A stretch of 64,000 nucleotides of DNA from Prosthecochloris sp. (GCA_004028745.1 RAZP01000055.1:52175-116174), one strand, 5' to 3'; shown: positions 1-9,599, counted from the stretch's first letter. Program-made: numbers and translations. The notes: generated by a model not told the origin, from the letters alone.

Positions 1-344
1 CCTATGACCAGTTAACTTTTACACGGTGGACAAACAACACGGAGTCGAACAAAAAATGGCTCTGGCGCTACATCCAGGAAAAAGACGAGTCAGATGAACC
101 ACAGCCATCTATTTCGGCATCTATTTCTATAGAAGACGGTTACGGGAACACCGGGAGACTGAGTCATAAAACCGATCCCTCATCATGGGTGGATGCCACG
201 GTTATTGACCAGGAAATCGAGGATAAGAGTAATAACAAGAAGTGGCGATTCTTGGGCCGTGTCCAGCTTGAATTTGATATTTCCAATGCCCGCCGCTCAG
301 GAGCCTATAGAGGAACTATTTATACAACGTTAACTTATCTCTGA
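1..344 (+). CDS. Fimbrial subunit-like protein, 3' end only
   Basis: An open frame enters from the left edge (codons in phase from base 3) and stops at the TGA at 342-344. About 113 residues are visible. The C-terminus carries the pattern LEFDIS-NARRSG-YRGTI, which matches the end of the third subunit of the second locus (5410-6030, DLDIS-QARRSG-YHGTI). It is therefore probably the corresponding minor or tip-like secreted subunit of the first chaperone-usher locus. In chaperone-usher pilins the C-terminal strand is where the chaperone binds, which would explain its conservation. The stop overlaps the chaperone start (TGATG), so the two are probably translationally coupled. The signal peptide and N-terminus lie outside the window. 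Function is inferred from paralogy and position only. Confidence 0.6.
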   Translation, partial: YDQLTFTRWTNNTESNKKWLWRYIQEKDESDEPQPSISASISIEDGYGNTGRLSHKTDPSSWVDATVIDQEIEDKSNNKKWRFLGRVQLEFDISNARRSGAYRGTIYTTLTYL

Positions 345-1183
345 TGAACTACCGATATATCTCCGCAATACTCTTTTGCAGTTTTCTTTTTTCAAGTATC
401 ATGGAAGCGAAAGAGCCTCCTGCCGGACAGATCGGGCTCGCGCCGAGCATTTTTGAAGAGTTGCGCATCGGGAACAAACCGGTGAATGAAACAGTACGCT
501 TTATCAATTTCAAGGAAAAGCCGGTAACCGTTCAGGTGAGTGTTCACAACTGGACACTTGACGAAAACAACAAAATCAAGCTGCTTCCTCCCGATCCTCA
601 GTCACTCGACCAATGGATAACCATCAATCCTCTCACTTTCACGGTTCCCCCAAAAACAAGCCGCCCCATACGATTTTCCATCCGGCCAAGGGTTCAACCC
701 GCCCCGGGCGAACATCGTGCAATTATTTACTTTACCGAAAAACCTGCCACAAACGATACGACAAAACATAAAACGATAAAAACCAGGTTCCGCGTAGGCA
801 TAGGCATCTATGCAACAGCTGGCGATGTCACAAAACAGGCTGTCCTACATTCCTTTCGGCTTGATGGAAACAAGCTCTATGCCGATATCGAAAACACAGG
901 CAATGTCCATGTCAGGCTCCATGGAAAGTTCGTTGTGTGGAATGAAAAGGAATTCCCGGGGGCTAATAATCCAGGCAAATTGTTTCCCAAAAACAAGGAA
1001 AACATGGAGCCCAAAGGCCTTGCAGGAAAAGGCCGGCTCAACCGTTTTCCCATACTGCCGGGAACAAGAAGAACGATTGCAACCGCATTGCCCCGGATAG
1101 AAAAAAGCGGTACCTATATCATTGCAGTAAAAGATACGCTTGCAGGTATGCCCATGGTACACACTTTCAAGTTCAAGAAATAG
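344..1183 (+). CDS. Periplasmic fimbrial chaperone (PapD-like), unit A
   Basis: A 279-residue protein with an N-terminal signal peptide (hydrophobic stretch about residues 5-20). A PapD-like beta-sandwich domain follows: it begins at GQIGLAPS and includes NWTLDENN and PGEHRAIIYF. PapD-family chaperones hold pilus subunits in the periplasm by donating a strand and deliver them to the outer-membrane usher. The protein is clearly paralogous to the chaperone at 6039-6887, sharing LDQW, TLDENN and PGEHRA. It is longer than classical FimC/PapD (about 230 residues), so it belongs to a non-classical branch. The start at 344 overlaps the upstream stop, and the usher follows 14 bases downstream, giving a subunit-chaperone-usher operon. 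Molecular role is fairly sure; pilus type is unknown. Confidence 0.8.
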   Translation: MNYRYISAILFCSFLFSSIMEAKEPPAGQIGLAPSIFEELRIGNKPVNETVRFINFKEKPVTVQVSVHNWTLDENNKIKLLPPDPQSLDQWITINPLTFTVPPKTSRPIRFSIRPRVQPAPGEHRAIIYFTEKPATNDTTKHKTIKTRFRVGIGIYATAGDVTKQAVLHSFRLDGNKLYADIENTGNVHVRLHGKFVVWNEKEFPGANNPGKLFPKNKENMEPKGLAGKGRLNRFPILPGTRRTIATALPRIEKSGTYIIAVKDTLAGMPMVHTFKFKK

Positions 1184-1197
1184 GCCAATGAGCATCA

Positions 1198-3837
1198 ATG
1201 CTTACAGAGTGTATTAAATGGTTACTAAAGACAGTATCGGTTTTCCTGGCTCTGAGCATTGTTTTCTGCCCCTCCCAACTTATCGCAGCCGACATACCGA
1301 CAAGCTTCAAGAATTCCCAAGAAAGCGCTATAGAAAACACACCGCTTGTGGTGGAACTGTTTTTCAACGACCAGTCCGTCGGCATTCAGCTTTGTTACCA
1401 GGGCCGGAACGATTTCTGGATTCCCTTCGAGCTGTTTCAAAAACATGCACACCTGCCGAGACATCCTGAAAGAAAAGGAAACATACATTACACAACAACT
1501 CTTGGGTCCATAGATTTTAACCCTGAAACATTACAGGAGTTCGACGGGCAAAAGTGTGTTTCTTTTACGACACTGAAAGAAACCTTTCACGCCCATATTT
1601 TATTCAACGAGTTCCTCTACGCGATAAAAATCCTTATCCCCTGGAGGCCTGTCACGCTGTCGAAACGAGACAGAAAAAAAGTTGTTGTAACACCCGACAT
1701 TCCTGCACCGGATAATTCACTCTCGTTTCTCCATATCGAAAGTGACATTTCACACCGATTTCACCATGAAACACAAAGCCACTTCGAACTGGAAGCCGGA
1801 GGCCGGGCTGTCGATGGCATATGGAATATTATGGGTCAAGGGAATCCGGCGAAAAAACTTTCACTCTCCCGATACCACTGGACAACCCTTGACCGGAATA
1901 GTGCACTCAGAATCGGCACAGGAACAAGCCAGATGTATAATCTTTTGGGAAACCTCGATTATACCGGGCTCCAGATCGCCTGGAACAACAGGAGCATTTT
2001 GCCCAACATCGACAACGTACGTTACAGCGACACCGATGTGCTGTTGAATATCGACCGCACACAGCGCCGGACCATCGAAGGTACCGGCCCTCCTGCCGGC
2101 ATTGCGGAACTTCGGTTTGACGGCCGTGTTGCTGCTCGCCAGAGAATTTCCTTCGACGGCAGGTTCATATTCAGAAATGTCCGGATGGCAACTGATCTCA
2201 GGGTAACCGAGGTATATCTTTACGAACACTCTTTTCTGGAAAAACCGGTGCGCATTATCGACTACACCCGTTCAACCGCAAACCGGAGCCTCGAACCCGA
2301 TGAAGTTCTTTTTCATGGCGCAATTGGCCGGGAAGGCAACCTCCTCGACGATGATGCGTCCCCTGCCCTGCTGACAGGATTCACTCATCTGCTCTACGGA
2401 CTGACAGAACGCATGACGCTCGAAGGAAGTTTTCAGTACAACCCCCAGGCAGAATCAATCGATCAGCTCCTAGGAGCCGTCATGTCCATCGGCTCTCGCT
2501 GGAACACCGCGCTCTACGCTGCTCGCTCAAACGGACGTTTCGGGGCCGATGCAACTGTCGAAGGGTACGGAAAAACATGGCGTTTCTCGCAACGCTCCCT
2601 TTGGAATGAAAAAGGGTTCGGATACGACACCAGAGAACGAAAGGAACGCCACATCCTGCGTCTGCAAGCTCGACCATTTTCCTGGCTAAACACCTTTGTC
2701 TATGGGAACTACACAAAAGAAAACGACACCGTAACCAGCAGGCATCTCCTCCCAGGTGGCCACTTGTACCTCTCTCCTCGTACCAGATTGTCAGCGATTC
2801 CCGATGATAGCGATGGAACCTACCATTACGAAGCTTATCTGAGACCACGATACGATACCGATATGCGGCTAAGATATGAAGACAAGGTGATCACTGCCAA
2901 CATAGACCATGATTTCAGAAACAGCAACAGCACGCTGCAGTTCATTCATTCCTATGCACCGGCAAACAAAACACATGCGTCGAGCGCTTATTTCAACTGG
3001 CATCCGCAGGGATACAGGAACAATCGTGTTCAGCTTGGAGCTTCATATACCCGCGGCAGGTTCGGTTTTACCAGTTCATGGAGCAAAGATATTAATACCG
3101 GGCTTAGTTTTATCCTGGCCTATCATGATAACATGTATCATGCAAGCGGACTCTCTATCGATGACAATGCATTCTTGCCGGATGACACAGATCGCCGTTC
3201 TATCAGCTTCACACTCTCCTGGGACCTCGGTCGATCAAACAGCCGGTTCTTCCCCATCAACCGGACAGCCATCAGTCATACAAGGGGCGGCATGGCTGGA
3301 GCATTGAAAATCATGACCGATTCCCGAATCGGCCAATCGTCAATTAATGATGTCGCTATCTTAATAAACGGCAGAAAATTGAGACAGCAACAGATTGGAG
3401 GAACTTTTTTTGTAGGAAATCTCAGGCCGGGCATATACACGGTTTCAGTCGATCCTGAAAACCTTCCGCTGGAGCTGGTTGTTGAGCAACAAAGCATTAA
3501 AGTCGAAGTGCAAAGTGGTGCGGTTACTGAAGTAAATATACCCGTTTACGCAGAGTATGGAGCGGCTGGAAAGGTAACAACTGCTTCAGGACATGCTCTT
3601 GCAGGCGTTCCCATAAGGGTTGCCGACTCTGAAAATAAAACAACAAAACAAGTAATGACCGACCAGTTCGGCTACTATCGTATCGATGGGCTGCGGCAAG
3701 GCAGCTATACGGCAAGAGCCATGACAACAAAGGAGGACAAACCCGATCGCATAGCGGAAACAAACTTCATCATAACAGACGATTTCCTCTTCGAGATTGA
3801 TATTATCGTCCCGGAACCCTCCTCTTTTGCCCCTTAA
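1198..3837 (+). CDS. Outer-membrane fimbrial usher, unit A
   Basis: An 879-residue protein with a signal peptide (about residues 1-30, ending near LIAAD). A usher-type N-terminal domain follows (VELFFNDQSVGIQLCYQ, WIPFELF), then a long middle with beta-barrel-like alternation. The C-terminal module (about residues 715-860) includes VGNLRPGIY and a carboxypeptidase-regulatory-like repeat (AGKVTTASGHALAGVPIRV, FGYYRIDGL). Ushers form the outer-membrane pore through which chaperone-bound subunits are polymerised. It is paralogous to the usher at 6904-9597 along its whole length. The regulatory-like C-terminal module differs from the two short C-terminal domains of FimD/PapC. It follows its chaperone directly and is probably co-transcribed with it. 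Family assignment is good; the pilus it builds is not identified. Confidence 0.75.
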   Translation: MLTECIKWLLKTVSVFLALSIVFCPSQLIAADIPTSFKNSQESAIENTPLVVELFFNDQSVGIQLCYQGRNDFWIPFELFQKHAHLPRHPERKGNIHYTTTLGSIDFNPETLQEFDGQKCVSFTTLKETFHAHILFNEFLYAIKILIPWRPVTLSKRDRKKVVVTPDIPAPDNSLSFLHIESDISHRFHHETQSHFELEAGGRAVDGIWNIMGQGNPAKKLSLSRYHWTTLDRNSALRIGTGTSQMYNLLGNLDYTGLQIAWNNRSILPNIDNVRYSDTDVLLNIDRTQRRTIEGTGPPAGIAELRFDGRVAARQRISFDGRFIFRNVRMATDLRVTEVYLYEHSFLEKPVRIIDYTRSTANRSLEPDEVLFHGAIGREGNLLDDDASPALLTGFTHLLYGLTERMTLEGSFQYNPQAESIDQLLGAVMSIGSRWNTALYAARSNGRFGADATVEGYGKTWRFSQRSLWNEKGFGYDTRERKERHILRLQARPFSWLNTFVYGNYTKENDTVTSRHLLPGGHLYLSPRTRLSAIPDDSDGTYHYEAYLRPRYDTDMRLRYEDKVITANIDHDFRNSNSTLQFIHSYAPANKTHASSAYFNWHPQGYRNNRVQLGASYTRGRFGFTSSWSKDINTGLSFILAYHDNMYHASGLSIDDNAFLPDDTDRRSISFTLSWDLGRSNSRFFPINRTAISHTRGGMAGALKIMTDSRIGQSSINDVAILINGRKLRQQQIGGTFFVGNLRPGIYTVSVDPENLPLELVVEQQSIKVEVQSGAVTEVNIPVYAEYGAAGKVTTASGHALAGVPIRVADSENKTTKQVMTDQFGYYRIDGLRQGSYTARAMTTKEDKPDRIAETNFIITDDFLFEIDIIVPEPSSFAP

Positions 3838-3893
3838 GGGCACCTGAAATCTCTCCTCTGCAAGTCCTTTCCCTGGCAGTCTTTTTCGTTTCT

Positions 3894-3921
3894 TTGATAT
3901 GAAAAAAGAATTCAGTACAAT
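3894..3921 (+). promoter_or_regulatory. Candidate sigma70-type promoter for unit B
   Basis: TTGATA at 3894-3899 and TACAAT at 3916-3921 are separated by 16 bases. They lie about 50 bases upstream of the first subunit of unit B, in the 132-base gap after usher A. This is the only gap before unit B with a recognisable pair of hexamers. It was read by eye with no start-site evidence. Confidence 0.4.
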
Positions 3922-3969
3922 AGAAGAAGAAGTGGATTAAACGCAGAACCCCGGCGAAGAGCCCCCAGC

Positions 3970-4587
3970 ATGATCGGGAAAAGTACATTTATGTATCTGC
4001 TGCTTCCCTTGGCAGCATGTTTCTTCTATCTTCATCCTGTGAAGGCAGATGAACCCTCAAGATCACTGAGTGCTGTTGGCACTACCAATATTTCAATAGA
4101 GCTTCCGGATGTAATCATCCTTCATTACTACTCCGGCCTAACTCTGAACTTCGAAGAGCTCTCATCGGATGTCGATAAAGGTTCAGCCGATTTCGACGTC
4201 CAGTGGAGTGGTGAAGCAGAAAGTTCAAGCGAGCTGAGCGATGAAAATACTGAAATAGAGCTTCCCGACAGGGTTTCTCTGCAGCTCCCTAACGTATGGG
4301 CAATTCGGGGGCTCTCTCCTTCGGGAAATGCCAAAGTCTCCATATCCATCAACAACAACATTCTCACTTTAGGCCCGTCAAGAATTATCATTGAAGAGGG
4401 TGAAGGAAACATTGAAATCGAGGATAACGAGGGACGTTCCGGTACAACAATCAATACGAGCCTCAAGGGCATAACAACATCGGAAGCGACTATAGGCAAT
4501 GTACGCATAACACTGAATTTTGTCGAAACAACCCGCGCAGGCCTTCATACCGGCGGCCAGTACAAAATCACCGCAGAGACCATCTGA
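3970..4587 (+). CDS. Secreted pilin-like fimbrial subunit 1, unit B
   Basis: A 205-residue protein with a signal peptide (about residues 1-22, ending near VKADE). The mature region is beta-rich and includes IILHYYSGLTLNFE, LPNVWAIRGLSPSGNA and a C-terminal strand ending HTGGQYKITAETI. The next gene (4771-5391) has the same three blocks, so the two are tandem paralogues. Location between two usher loci, the secretion signal and the alternating C-terminal strand make a structural pilus subunit the best reading. The Gly-rich end resembles in style the strand recognised by chaperones in CsuA/B and spore-coat-U type pilins, but no family hit can be claimed from inspection. A candidate promoter lies just upstream. 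Confidence 0.6.
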   Translation: MIGKSTFMYLLLPLAACFFYLHPVKADEPSRSLSAVGTTNISIELPDVIILHYYSGLTLNFEELSSDVDKGSADFDVQWSGEAESSSELSDENTEIELPDRVSLQLPNVWAIRGLSPSGNAKVSISINNNILTLGPSRIIIEEGEGNIEIEDNEGRSGTTINTSLKGITTSEATIGNVRITLNFVETTRAGLHTGGQYKITAETI

Positions 4588-4697
4588 CCCAGCGCCACAC
4601 AAGTGGTCTAATCCATCCCTCTTTTTTATACAAAACGACACGCTCGCACAGCTATCCATGTTCAGAACTTTTTAAAAAATCCACCTCTTTTTTTTTA

Positions 4698-4741
4698 TTG
4701 ACATTATCCCTAACTTGAAAAAAGTAAAGTTTATCTTTACT
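4698..4741 (+). promoter_or_regulatory. TTGACA box and palindrome upstream of subunit 2
   Basis: The 183-base gap between the two pilin-like genes contains a perfect TTGACA (4698-4703) after a T-rich run. It also contains an interrupted palindrome AGTAAA (4723-4728) / TTTACT (4736-4741). No good -10 hexamer sits at 16-18 bases. The palindrome could be an operator or a small hairpin in the leader. It suggests that the second subunit has its own transcription or expression control, as expected for a major pilin. Confidence 0.35.
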
Positions 4742-4770
4742 GTTTCCCCTAACCCCTAAACAGGCGCCCC

Positions 4771-5391
4771 ATGCTGTTACAATCAACTATATTTAAAGCA
4801 CTTACCATTGTTTTTGTCCTGGCTTTTTCCGCCAACAACGCGTATTCGGTTGTCGAAAGCGGAAGCCAGTCAAGCAAAGGAACAGCCAAAGTCACAGCCA
4901 ACGTCCCCCAGTTCATTGTGCTGCATTATTATTCTTCTCTCACTCTGAACTTTGAAACACCGACATCGGAAGCCCTCGATCAGGGTGACAACACCATGAC
5001 GGTATCATGGGAAGGCGCAGCTGCCGGTGATCAACTCTCGACAGCCAGCCTCATGGATGCCAAGCTGGAACTTGACGGCACCAAAACAACCGTTAAGATG
5101 CCGAACGTCTGGGCTATCAGAGGCTTCTCTCAAAGCGGAAATGCCGAAGTCACGGTCACGATACCTTCCGGCAGCGATGTCCTTTCAAAGGGCGAATCGA
5201 AAATCGGCATGTCAAACGTGAAAGTCAATGACGGCACAAACAGCGGTAGCTCGATCAAGACCAATCTTGGTGGAATTGCCAAAAGTTCGGCAACTTTCGG
5301 GGGCATTGAGTTGGATCTGGACTTCAGCAAAACCAACCGATCGGGAAGCCATACCGGTGGTCAGTACACCATAACCGCTTCGACGATCTGA
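4771..5391 (+). CDS. Secreted pilin-like fimbrial subunit 2, unit B
   Basis: A 206-residue secreted protein. The signal peptide covers about residues 1-26 (ending near NAYSVVE). The mature part contains FIVLHYYSSLTLNFE, MPNVWAIRGFSQSGNAEVTV and the C-terminal strand HTGGQYTITASTI, all shared with the gene before it. The mature sequence is rich in Ser, Thr and Gly and has no cysteine, so it is not stabilised by the disulfide seen in many classical type 1 pilins. It has the longest private leader in the locus. It could be the major shaft subunit and its neighbour an alternative or minor one; this ranking is an inference. The third subunit follows 18 bases downstream. Confidence 0.6.
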   Translation: MLLQSTIFKALTIVFVLAFSANNAYSVVESGSQSSKGTAKVTANVPQFIVLHYYSSLTLNFETPTSEALDQGDNTMTVSWEGAAAGDQLSTASLMDAKLELDGTKTTVKMPNVWAIRGFSQSGNAEVTVTIPSGSDVLSKGESKIGMSNVKVNDGTNSGSSIKTNLGGIAKSSATFGGIELDLDFSKTNRSGSHTGGQYTITASTI

Positions 5392-5409
5392 GTTCGGACA
5401 CGTCCATAC

Positions 5410-6030
5410 ATGGCAACCGGTAAGCCAGGGAAAATCAAGGGGCTGCTGATTACAGTAATTGCCCTGTGTGTGACAACATTCAATCCCGGAGAAACCTTTT
5501 CGGCTGACAAGCTCAAGATCTATAAAAACCGAAAACTGGAAGCTGTCACGCTCAGTGAGATCGGGCTTGCCGGGAGCGGTGTTTCTGCATCTCTCAATCC
5601 GTTCGAAACTGATGTAACATGGAGCAGCAGCAGTGTCGAAACTCCGGAACTGCTGTTGGAGCAGGTGTATAACACGACAAAAATAACCCGGAGAAACGTG
5701 CTGTTATGGTATTACCAGTATGATACCGGTGATGATGAGGATAACGGAGACGACGAGGAAGATGAGGATAATGGTTCTTTGGGTGGAACAGCATATAAGG
5801 TGGAGTACAGAATTCTCAGCAGAAGCGGCATCGAAAATGCTCTCTCGCACAAGAATGATAAATCCTCAATAATTAGAGCACATATCACTAAAAAGCCTGT
5901 AGAATGTCAGAAAAAAAATAAAAACAGGATCAGATGCCTTGGAAGAGTCGATTTAGACCTGGACATCTCACAGGCGAGAAGATCCGGCAAATATCACGGT
6001 ACCATTGAAATAACAATCACTACACTTTAA
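5410..6030 (+). CDS. Secreted acidic fimbrial subunit 3, unit B
   Basis: A 206-residue protein with an N-terminal signal segment (about residues 10-32, ending near ETFSAD). It has a strongly acidic low-complexity insert around residues 113-124 (runs of D, E, G and N). The C-terminal strand has DLDIS-QARRSG-YHGTI. The C-terminus matches the truncated gene at 1-344, so each usher locus has one such subunit directly before the chaperone. It differs from the two pilin-like proteins upstream except in the C-terminal signature. This fits a minor, tip or anchor subunit rather than the shaft. The acidic loop might bind cations or be surface-exposed; that is speculative. The chaperone gene starts 8 bases after its stop. 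Confidence 0.55.
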   Translation: MATGKPGKIKGLLITVIALCVTTFNPGETFSADKLKIYKNRKLEAVTLSEIGLAGSGVSASLNPFETDVTWSSSSVETPELLLEQVYNTTKITRRNVLLWYYQYDTGDDEDNGDDEEDEDNGSLGGTAYKVEYRILSRSGIENALSHKNDKSSIIRAHITKKPVECQKKNKNRIRCLGRVDLDLDISQARRSGKYHGTIEITITTL

Positions 6031-6038
6031 CAGCCATC

Positions 6039-6887
6039 ATGAAAAAACTACTTACAGCACTCTTCCTCGTCTTTTCGACATTAGCAACAACCGTTTACGC
6101 TGAGGATGCCCCCCCTCCGGGACAGATCGGCGTTTCTCCATCAATGCTCGAGCTCTCGATCGGTTCCAAACCGGTCAACGAGTCGCTCAGGCTTTTCAAT
6201 CTGAAAAAAACACCGACAAAAGTCAATGTCGAAGTATATAACTGGACCCTCGATGAAAACAATGAGGTCAAGCTGATCCCACCGACGGAACAGTCGCTTG
6301 ACCAGTGGATGCTGATTAATCCGAAGTCGTTCGTCCTTGAACCGAGAAAAAGTCAGGTTGTGCGCTTATCCATCCGTCCTCCTGTCAAACCCACACCTGG
6401 CGAACACAGGGCCCTTATCTACTTCACCGAAGAACGCATGAATGACACCACAGCAGTTGGAGAAGAAACACCGGTTGAAGTTCTTTTTAAGCTTGGTGTC
6501 GGCGTTTATGCAAACGCTAACCCCATAAAAAGGTCTTCCTCGCTGAAAGGTCTCTCGCTCGGCAAAAACGGAAATTCCCTCAAGGCCTCGATCACTAACA
6601 GCGGCAATGTTCACACGAGACTGAAAGGAACGTATTCCATCTGGAAAAAAGCCAAATTCCCCGGCATTCAGAATGCTGAAAAATACGTTACGGATGCAGC
6701 CGCCGAAAAAGCTCCTGAAGGACTCGTCGCATCAGGTCAACTCAATCAGACACCTGTGCTCCCCGGCAAAACCCGCACGATCACAACCCAGCTGCCAGGC
6801 CTTCCCGGACCGGGGTCATACGTTGTTGCGGTTTCAGGTGCACTGGACGAAAAAAAGATCGAAAAGACCTATCCTATCTCGCGTTGA
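6039..6887 (+). CDS. Periplasmic fimbrial chaperone (PapD-like), unit B
   Basis: A 282-residue protein with a clear signal peptide (residues 1-21, ending VYAED). The PapD-like fold starts at GQIGVSPS, with NWTLDENN, LDQWMLINP and PGEHRALIYFTEE. The second half (about residues 160-280) contains the GNVHTRLKG strand and the LPGKTRTITTQLPGL block, as in the unit A chaperone. It should protect the three upstream secreted subunits in the periplasm and pass them to usher B. It lies 8 bases after the third subunit and 16 bases before the usher, consistent with one operon. Paralogy with 344-1183 shows that the chaperone-usher module was duplicated; the copies have diverged enough to have separate specificities. 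Confidence 0.8.
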   Translation: MKKLLTALFLVFSTLATTVYAEDAPPPGQIGVSPSMLELSIGSKPVNESLRLFNLKKTPTKVNVEVYNWTLDENNEVKLIPPTEQSLDQWMLINPKSFVLEPRKSQVVRLSIRPPVKPTPGEHRALIYFTEERMNDTTAVGEETPVEVLFKLGVGVYANANPIKRSSSLKGLSLGKNGNSLKASITNSGNVHTRLKGTYSIWKKAKFPGIQNAEKYVTDAAAEKAPEGLVASGQLNQTPVLPGKTRTITTQLPGLPGPGSYVVAVSGALDEKKIEKTYPISR

Positions 6888-6903
6888 CGAATGCAACGGG
6901 TGA

Positions 6904-9597
6904 ATGCCTATGGATTTCATCGGCCGAGTAATCGCATTCTCTCTTATCCTTACTGGCCTGCAAAGCTACTGCCATGCTCTTTGGGCTGAAACCAAACCCG
7001 AGAGCGAAACCCGCGCTCAGGTTGCCGAATCAGGGCAACCTGAACCGCTTCTTGTAGAGGTCTTTTTCAACAAGCGGTCTGCAGGAACCCACCTTTGCTA
7101 TCAGACCGAGGAAACTTACTGGATCCCGTTTGAGCTGTTTCTCCAGGAAACAAGACTCAAAAGCGAACCTGCAACTGACGGCAAACTCACCTATCAGACT
7201 ACTCTCGGTGTGCTGTCATACGACCCCCGGACACAAAAAACAATTGAAGAAGTCCCCTTCATATCTTTTGTTCAGCTCGAAAAATCATTTTATGTAAAAG
7301 GACGGTTTGTACAATCGATCTTCGCTTTGGCACTGGATGTACCGTGGGTACCTGGGAAACCTTCCAAAAAGAAAAGAGATGTTCCTGTCATTACCCCGGA
7401 TATTCGTGCACCATCAAGCTCCCTCTCTTTCCTGAGATTCGAACCCCAATTGTCTTACGAATTTGACGGCAGCTTAAGCAGGGAACTGCTCTGGGAAACA
7501 GGGGGGCGTTTTGCAGGGGGTGTCTGGGACATAACATTTGAAGGTGACCCGACAACCCGTTTTCGCCCCGATCGGTATCATTGGACCACTTACAACAACA
7601 ACCTGGCTTTGAGAGTCGGTACCGGTTCATCGGAGCCGTTCTCTCTTTTGCCCAGTCTTGATTTCACCGGCATCCAGGCAGGGTGGAACAATAAGACAAT
7701 TCTCAGTCAGCTTGATTTCGAACGATACACTGACTCCGATGTTTTTCTCTCGCTAGACAGGACACAGCAGCGAACCATAGAAGGACAAGCACCTCCTGCC
7801 TCAATAGCCGAGCTCCGCCTTGAAGGTATTGTTGTAGCACGACAACGGGTTGGTCTCAACGGAAGGTTTATTTTCCGCAATGTCAGGATGACCTCTGACC
7901 TGAGAAAAACCCAGGTATACATTTACGAAAGATCATTTCGGGAGAAACCTCTGGCAATTCTTGATTACACCATGTCGATTTTGAACCGCACACTGCCTGC
8001 ACACGAACTGCTTGTCAGGGCTGGCGGCGGGGTTATAGGCAACCCCTTGGATAAAGATAAAAAAGACACCACCTCCTGGACAGGTTTCGGTCATATTATT
8101 TACGGCGTCCATAACAGAATGACCCTGGAAGCGGGCATCCAGTATAATCCGGAAAACATAAATAGAGAGGCATACGTAGGAACCGTCCTCTCCATAGGGA
8201 GTAATTGGGGGGTCGCTCTGTACGGTGCAAGATCCAACGATCGTTACGCAACAGATTTCAGGCTCGAAGGCAAAGGCATCGACTGGTCGCTTTCATATTT
8301 TGGACGGTTAAACCAGGAAGGTTTCGCTAAAGACAGCCAGGAAGCGCGAAAAAGTCACTCCTTGCGTTTTAACACCGGTATTCTCCGGCCTTTCGATCTG
8401 CTGTTGTACGGAAAATATAACCGGACAGGAAACGAGTCTCCCGATAAGTATCTCCTTCCCGGCATGTACTGGTACGTTATGCCAAGGCTCATGCTTTCCG
8501 CACTGCCTAACGATGAAAAACGCTATCGATACGAGGCAAACATGAATCTGACGTCACAAAGTGATCTTTCCGTCACCTATGAGGATAAAGTAATCAATGC
8601 CGATCTCGATTATGATTTCAGCCGCTCGCTGCAAAGCAGAGCACTTTATACTCACTCTGTTGAAACAGGGAGCAATGTCAGCAGCCTGTACTTCGACTGG
8701 TACCCCGGAGGCAACCGTTACGACCTTGTCCGAATGGGCATATCCAACTCAGGAAGCCAGACAGGCTACTCTGTGGCATGGAACAAATTCGTCAACGCAG
8801 GGCTTCAGCTGAGCCTGCAGTACAGTTACAATATGAATAATGCCCAGCAGCTCGAAACGGAAGACACCTTTTCGAATCTTGTGACCCCCGATGCCAGACA
8901 ATATATCGCCCTTGCCATCACTTGGGACCTCGGACTATCAAGCAAACGTTTCTACCCCATCAACCGCACTGCCCTCAGCCATACCCGTGGAGGCCTGGCC
9001 GGTTCCTTGAAAATCATGAATGAAACAAACCTGAAGTCTTCAGATATCAACGATGTCGACATTCTGCTGAACCGGAGAAAGCTGGGTCAGCGGCAGGTCG
9101 ATGGATCATTTTTCGTGGGCAACCTGAAGCCGGGCGTTTATGCCGTTGACGTAGATACCGAAAACCTTCCTCTTGAACTGAATATCAGAAAAAAAACCAC
9201 CTATGTGGAAGTGCTGAATGGAGCTGTAAGTGAAGTTGTCATTCCGGTGTATGCCGAATATTCCATTGCAGGAAAAGTTACCGATTCCCGGGCCGAGGCT
9301 CTCGAAGGCAGAAAAGTGACCGTCATCGATGAAAACGGCAAGGTTGTCGACACAGCACTGACGAACATGTTCGGCTATTACAGAACAAAAGGGCTTCAGC
9401 CCGGCACCTACACAGTTTCCGTTTCCAACATGAAGCGGCCGGTAGCCATCAAAAATGACTATATTTACGGGTTCGATTTCACCATACAGGAAACTGCTTT
9501 ATCAGAAGCAGAGGAACTAAACGGCATGCAGGAATCAAAAACGGATGAAGAAACCGCTGAAGAATCCCGCGCTTCGGAAAACAATGAACAGCAGTAA
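6904..9597 (+). CDS. Outer-membrane fimbrial usher, unit B
   Basis: An 897-residue paralogue of usher A. It has a signal peptide (about residues 1-28), the N-terminal block LLVEVFFNKRSAG, and the central block IEGQAPPASIAELRL followed by FIFRNVRMTSDLR, all matching usher A. The C-terminal regulatory-like module (VGNLKPGVYAVDV, IAGKVTDSRAEALEG) is also shared. It ends in a Glu/Ser-rich tail of about 30 residues that usher A lacks. It forms the assembly pore for the unit B fimbria. Its stop lies 2 bases from the stop of the convergent gene at 9600, leaving no room for a conventional terminator between them. Confidence 0.75.
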   Translation: MPMDFIGRVIAFSLILTGLQSYCHALWAETKPESETRAQVAESGQPEPLLVEVFFNKRSAGTHLCYQTEETYWIPFELFLQETRLKSEPATDGKLTYQTTLGVLSYDPRTQKTIEEVPFISFVQLEKSFYVKGRFVQSIFALALDVPWVPGKPSKKKRDVPVITPDIRAPSSSLSFLRFEPQLSYEFDGSLSRELLWETGGRFAGGVWDITFEGDPTTRFRPDRYHWTTYNNNLALRVGTGSSEPFSLLPSLDFTGIQAGWNNKTILSQLDFERYTDSDVFLSLDRTQQRTIEGQAPPASIAELRLEGIVVARQRVGLNGRFIFRNVRMTSDLRKTQVYIYERSFREKPLAILDYTMSILNRTLPAHELLVRAGGGVIGNPLDKDKKDTTSWTGFGHIIYGVHNRMTLEAGIQYNPENINREAYVGTVLSIGSNWGVALYGARSNDRYATDFRLEGKGIDWSLSYFGRLNQEGFAKDSQEARKSHSLRFNTGILRPFDLLLYGKYNRTGNESPDKYLLPGMYWYVMPRLMLSALPNDEKRYRYEANMNLTSQSDLSVTYEDKVINADLDYDFSRSLQSRALYTHSVETGSNVSSLYFDWYPGGNRYDLVRMGISNSGSQTGYSVAWNKFVNAGLQLSLQYSYNMNNAQQLETEDTFSNLVTPDARQYIALAITWDLGLSSKRFYPINRTALSHTRGGLAGSLKIMNETNLKSSDINDVDILLNRRKLGQRQVDGSFFVGNLKPGVYAVDVDTENLPLELNIRKKTTYVEVLNGAVSEVVIPVYAEYSIAGKVTDSRAEALEGRKVTVIDENGKVVDTALTNMFGYYRTKGLQPGTYTVSVSNMKRPVAIKNDYIYGFDFTIQETALSEAEELNGMQESKTDEETAEESRASENNEQQ

Positions 9598-9599
9598 TA

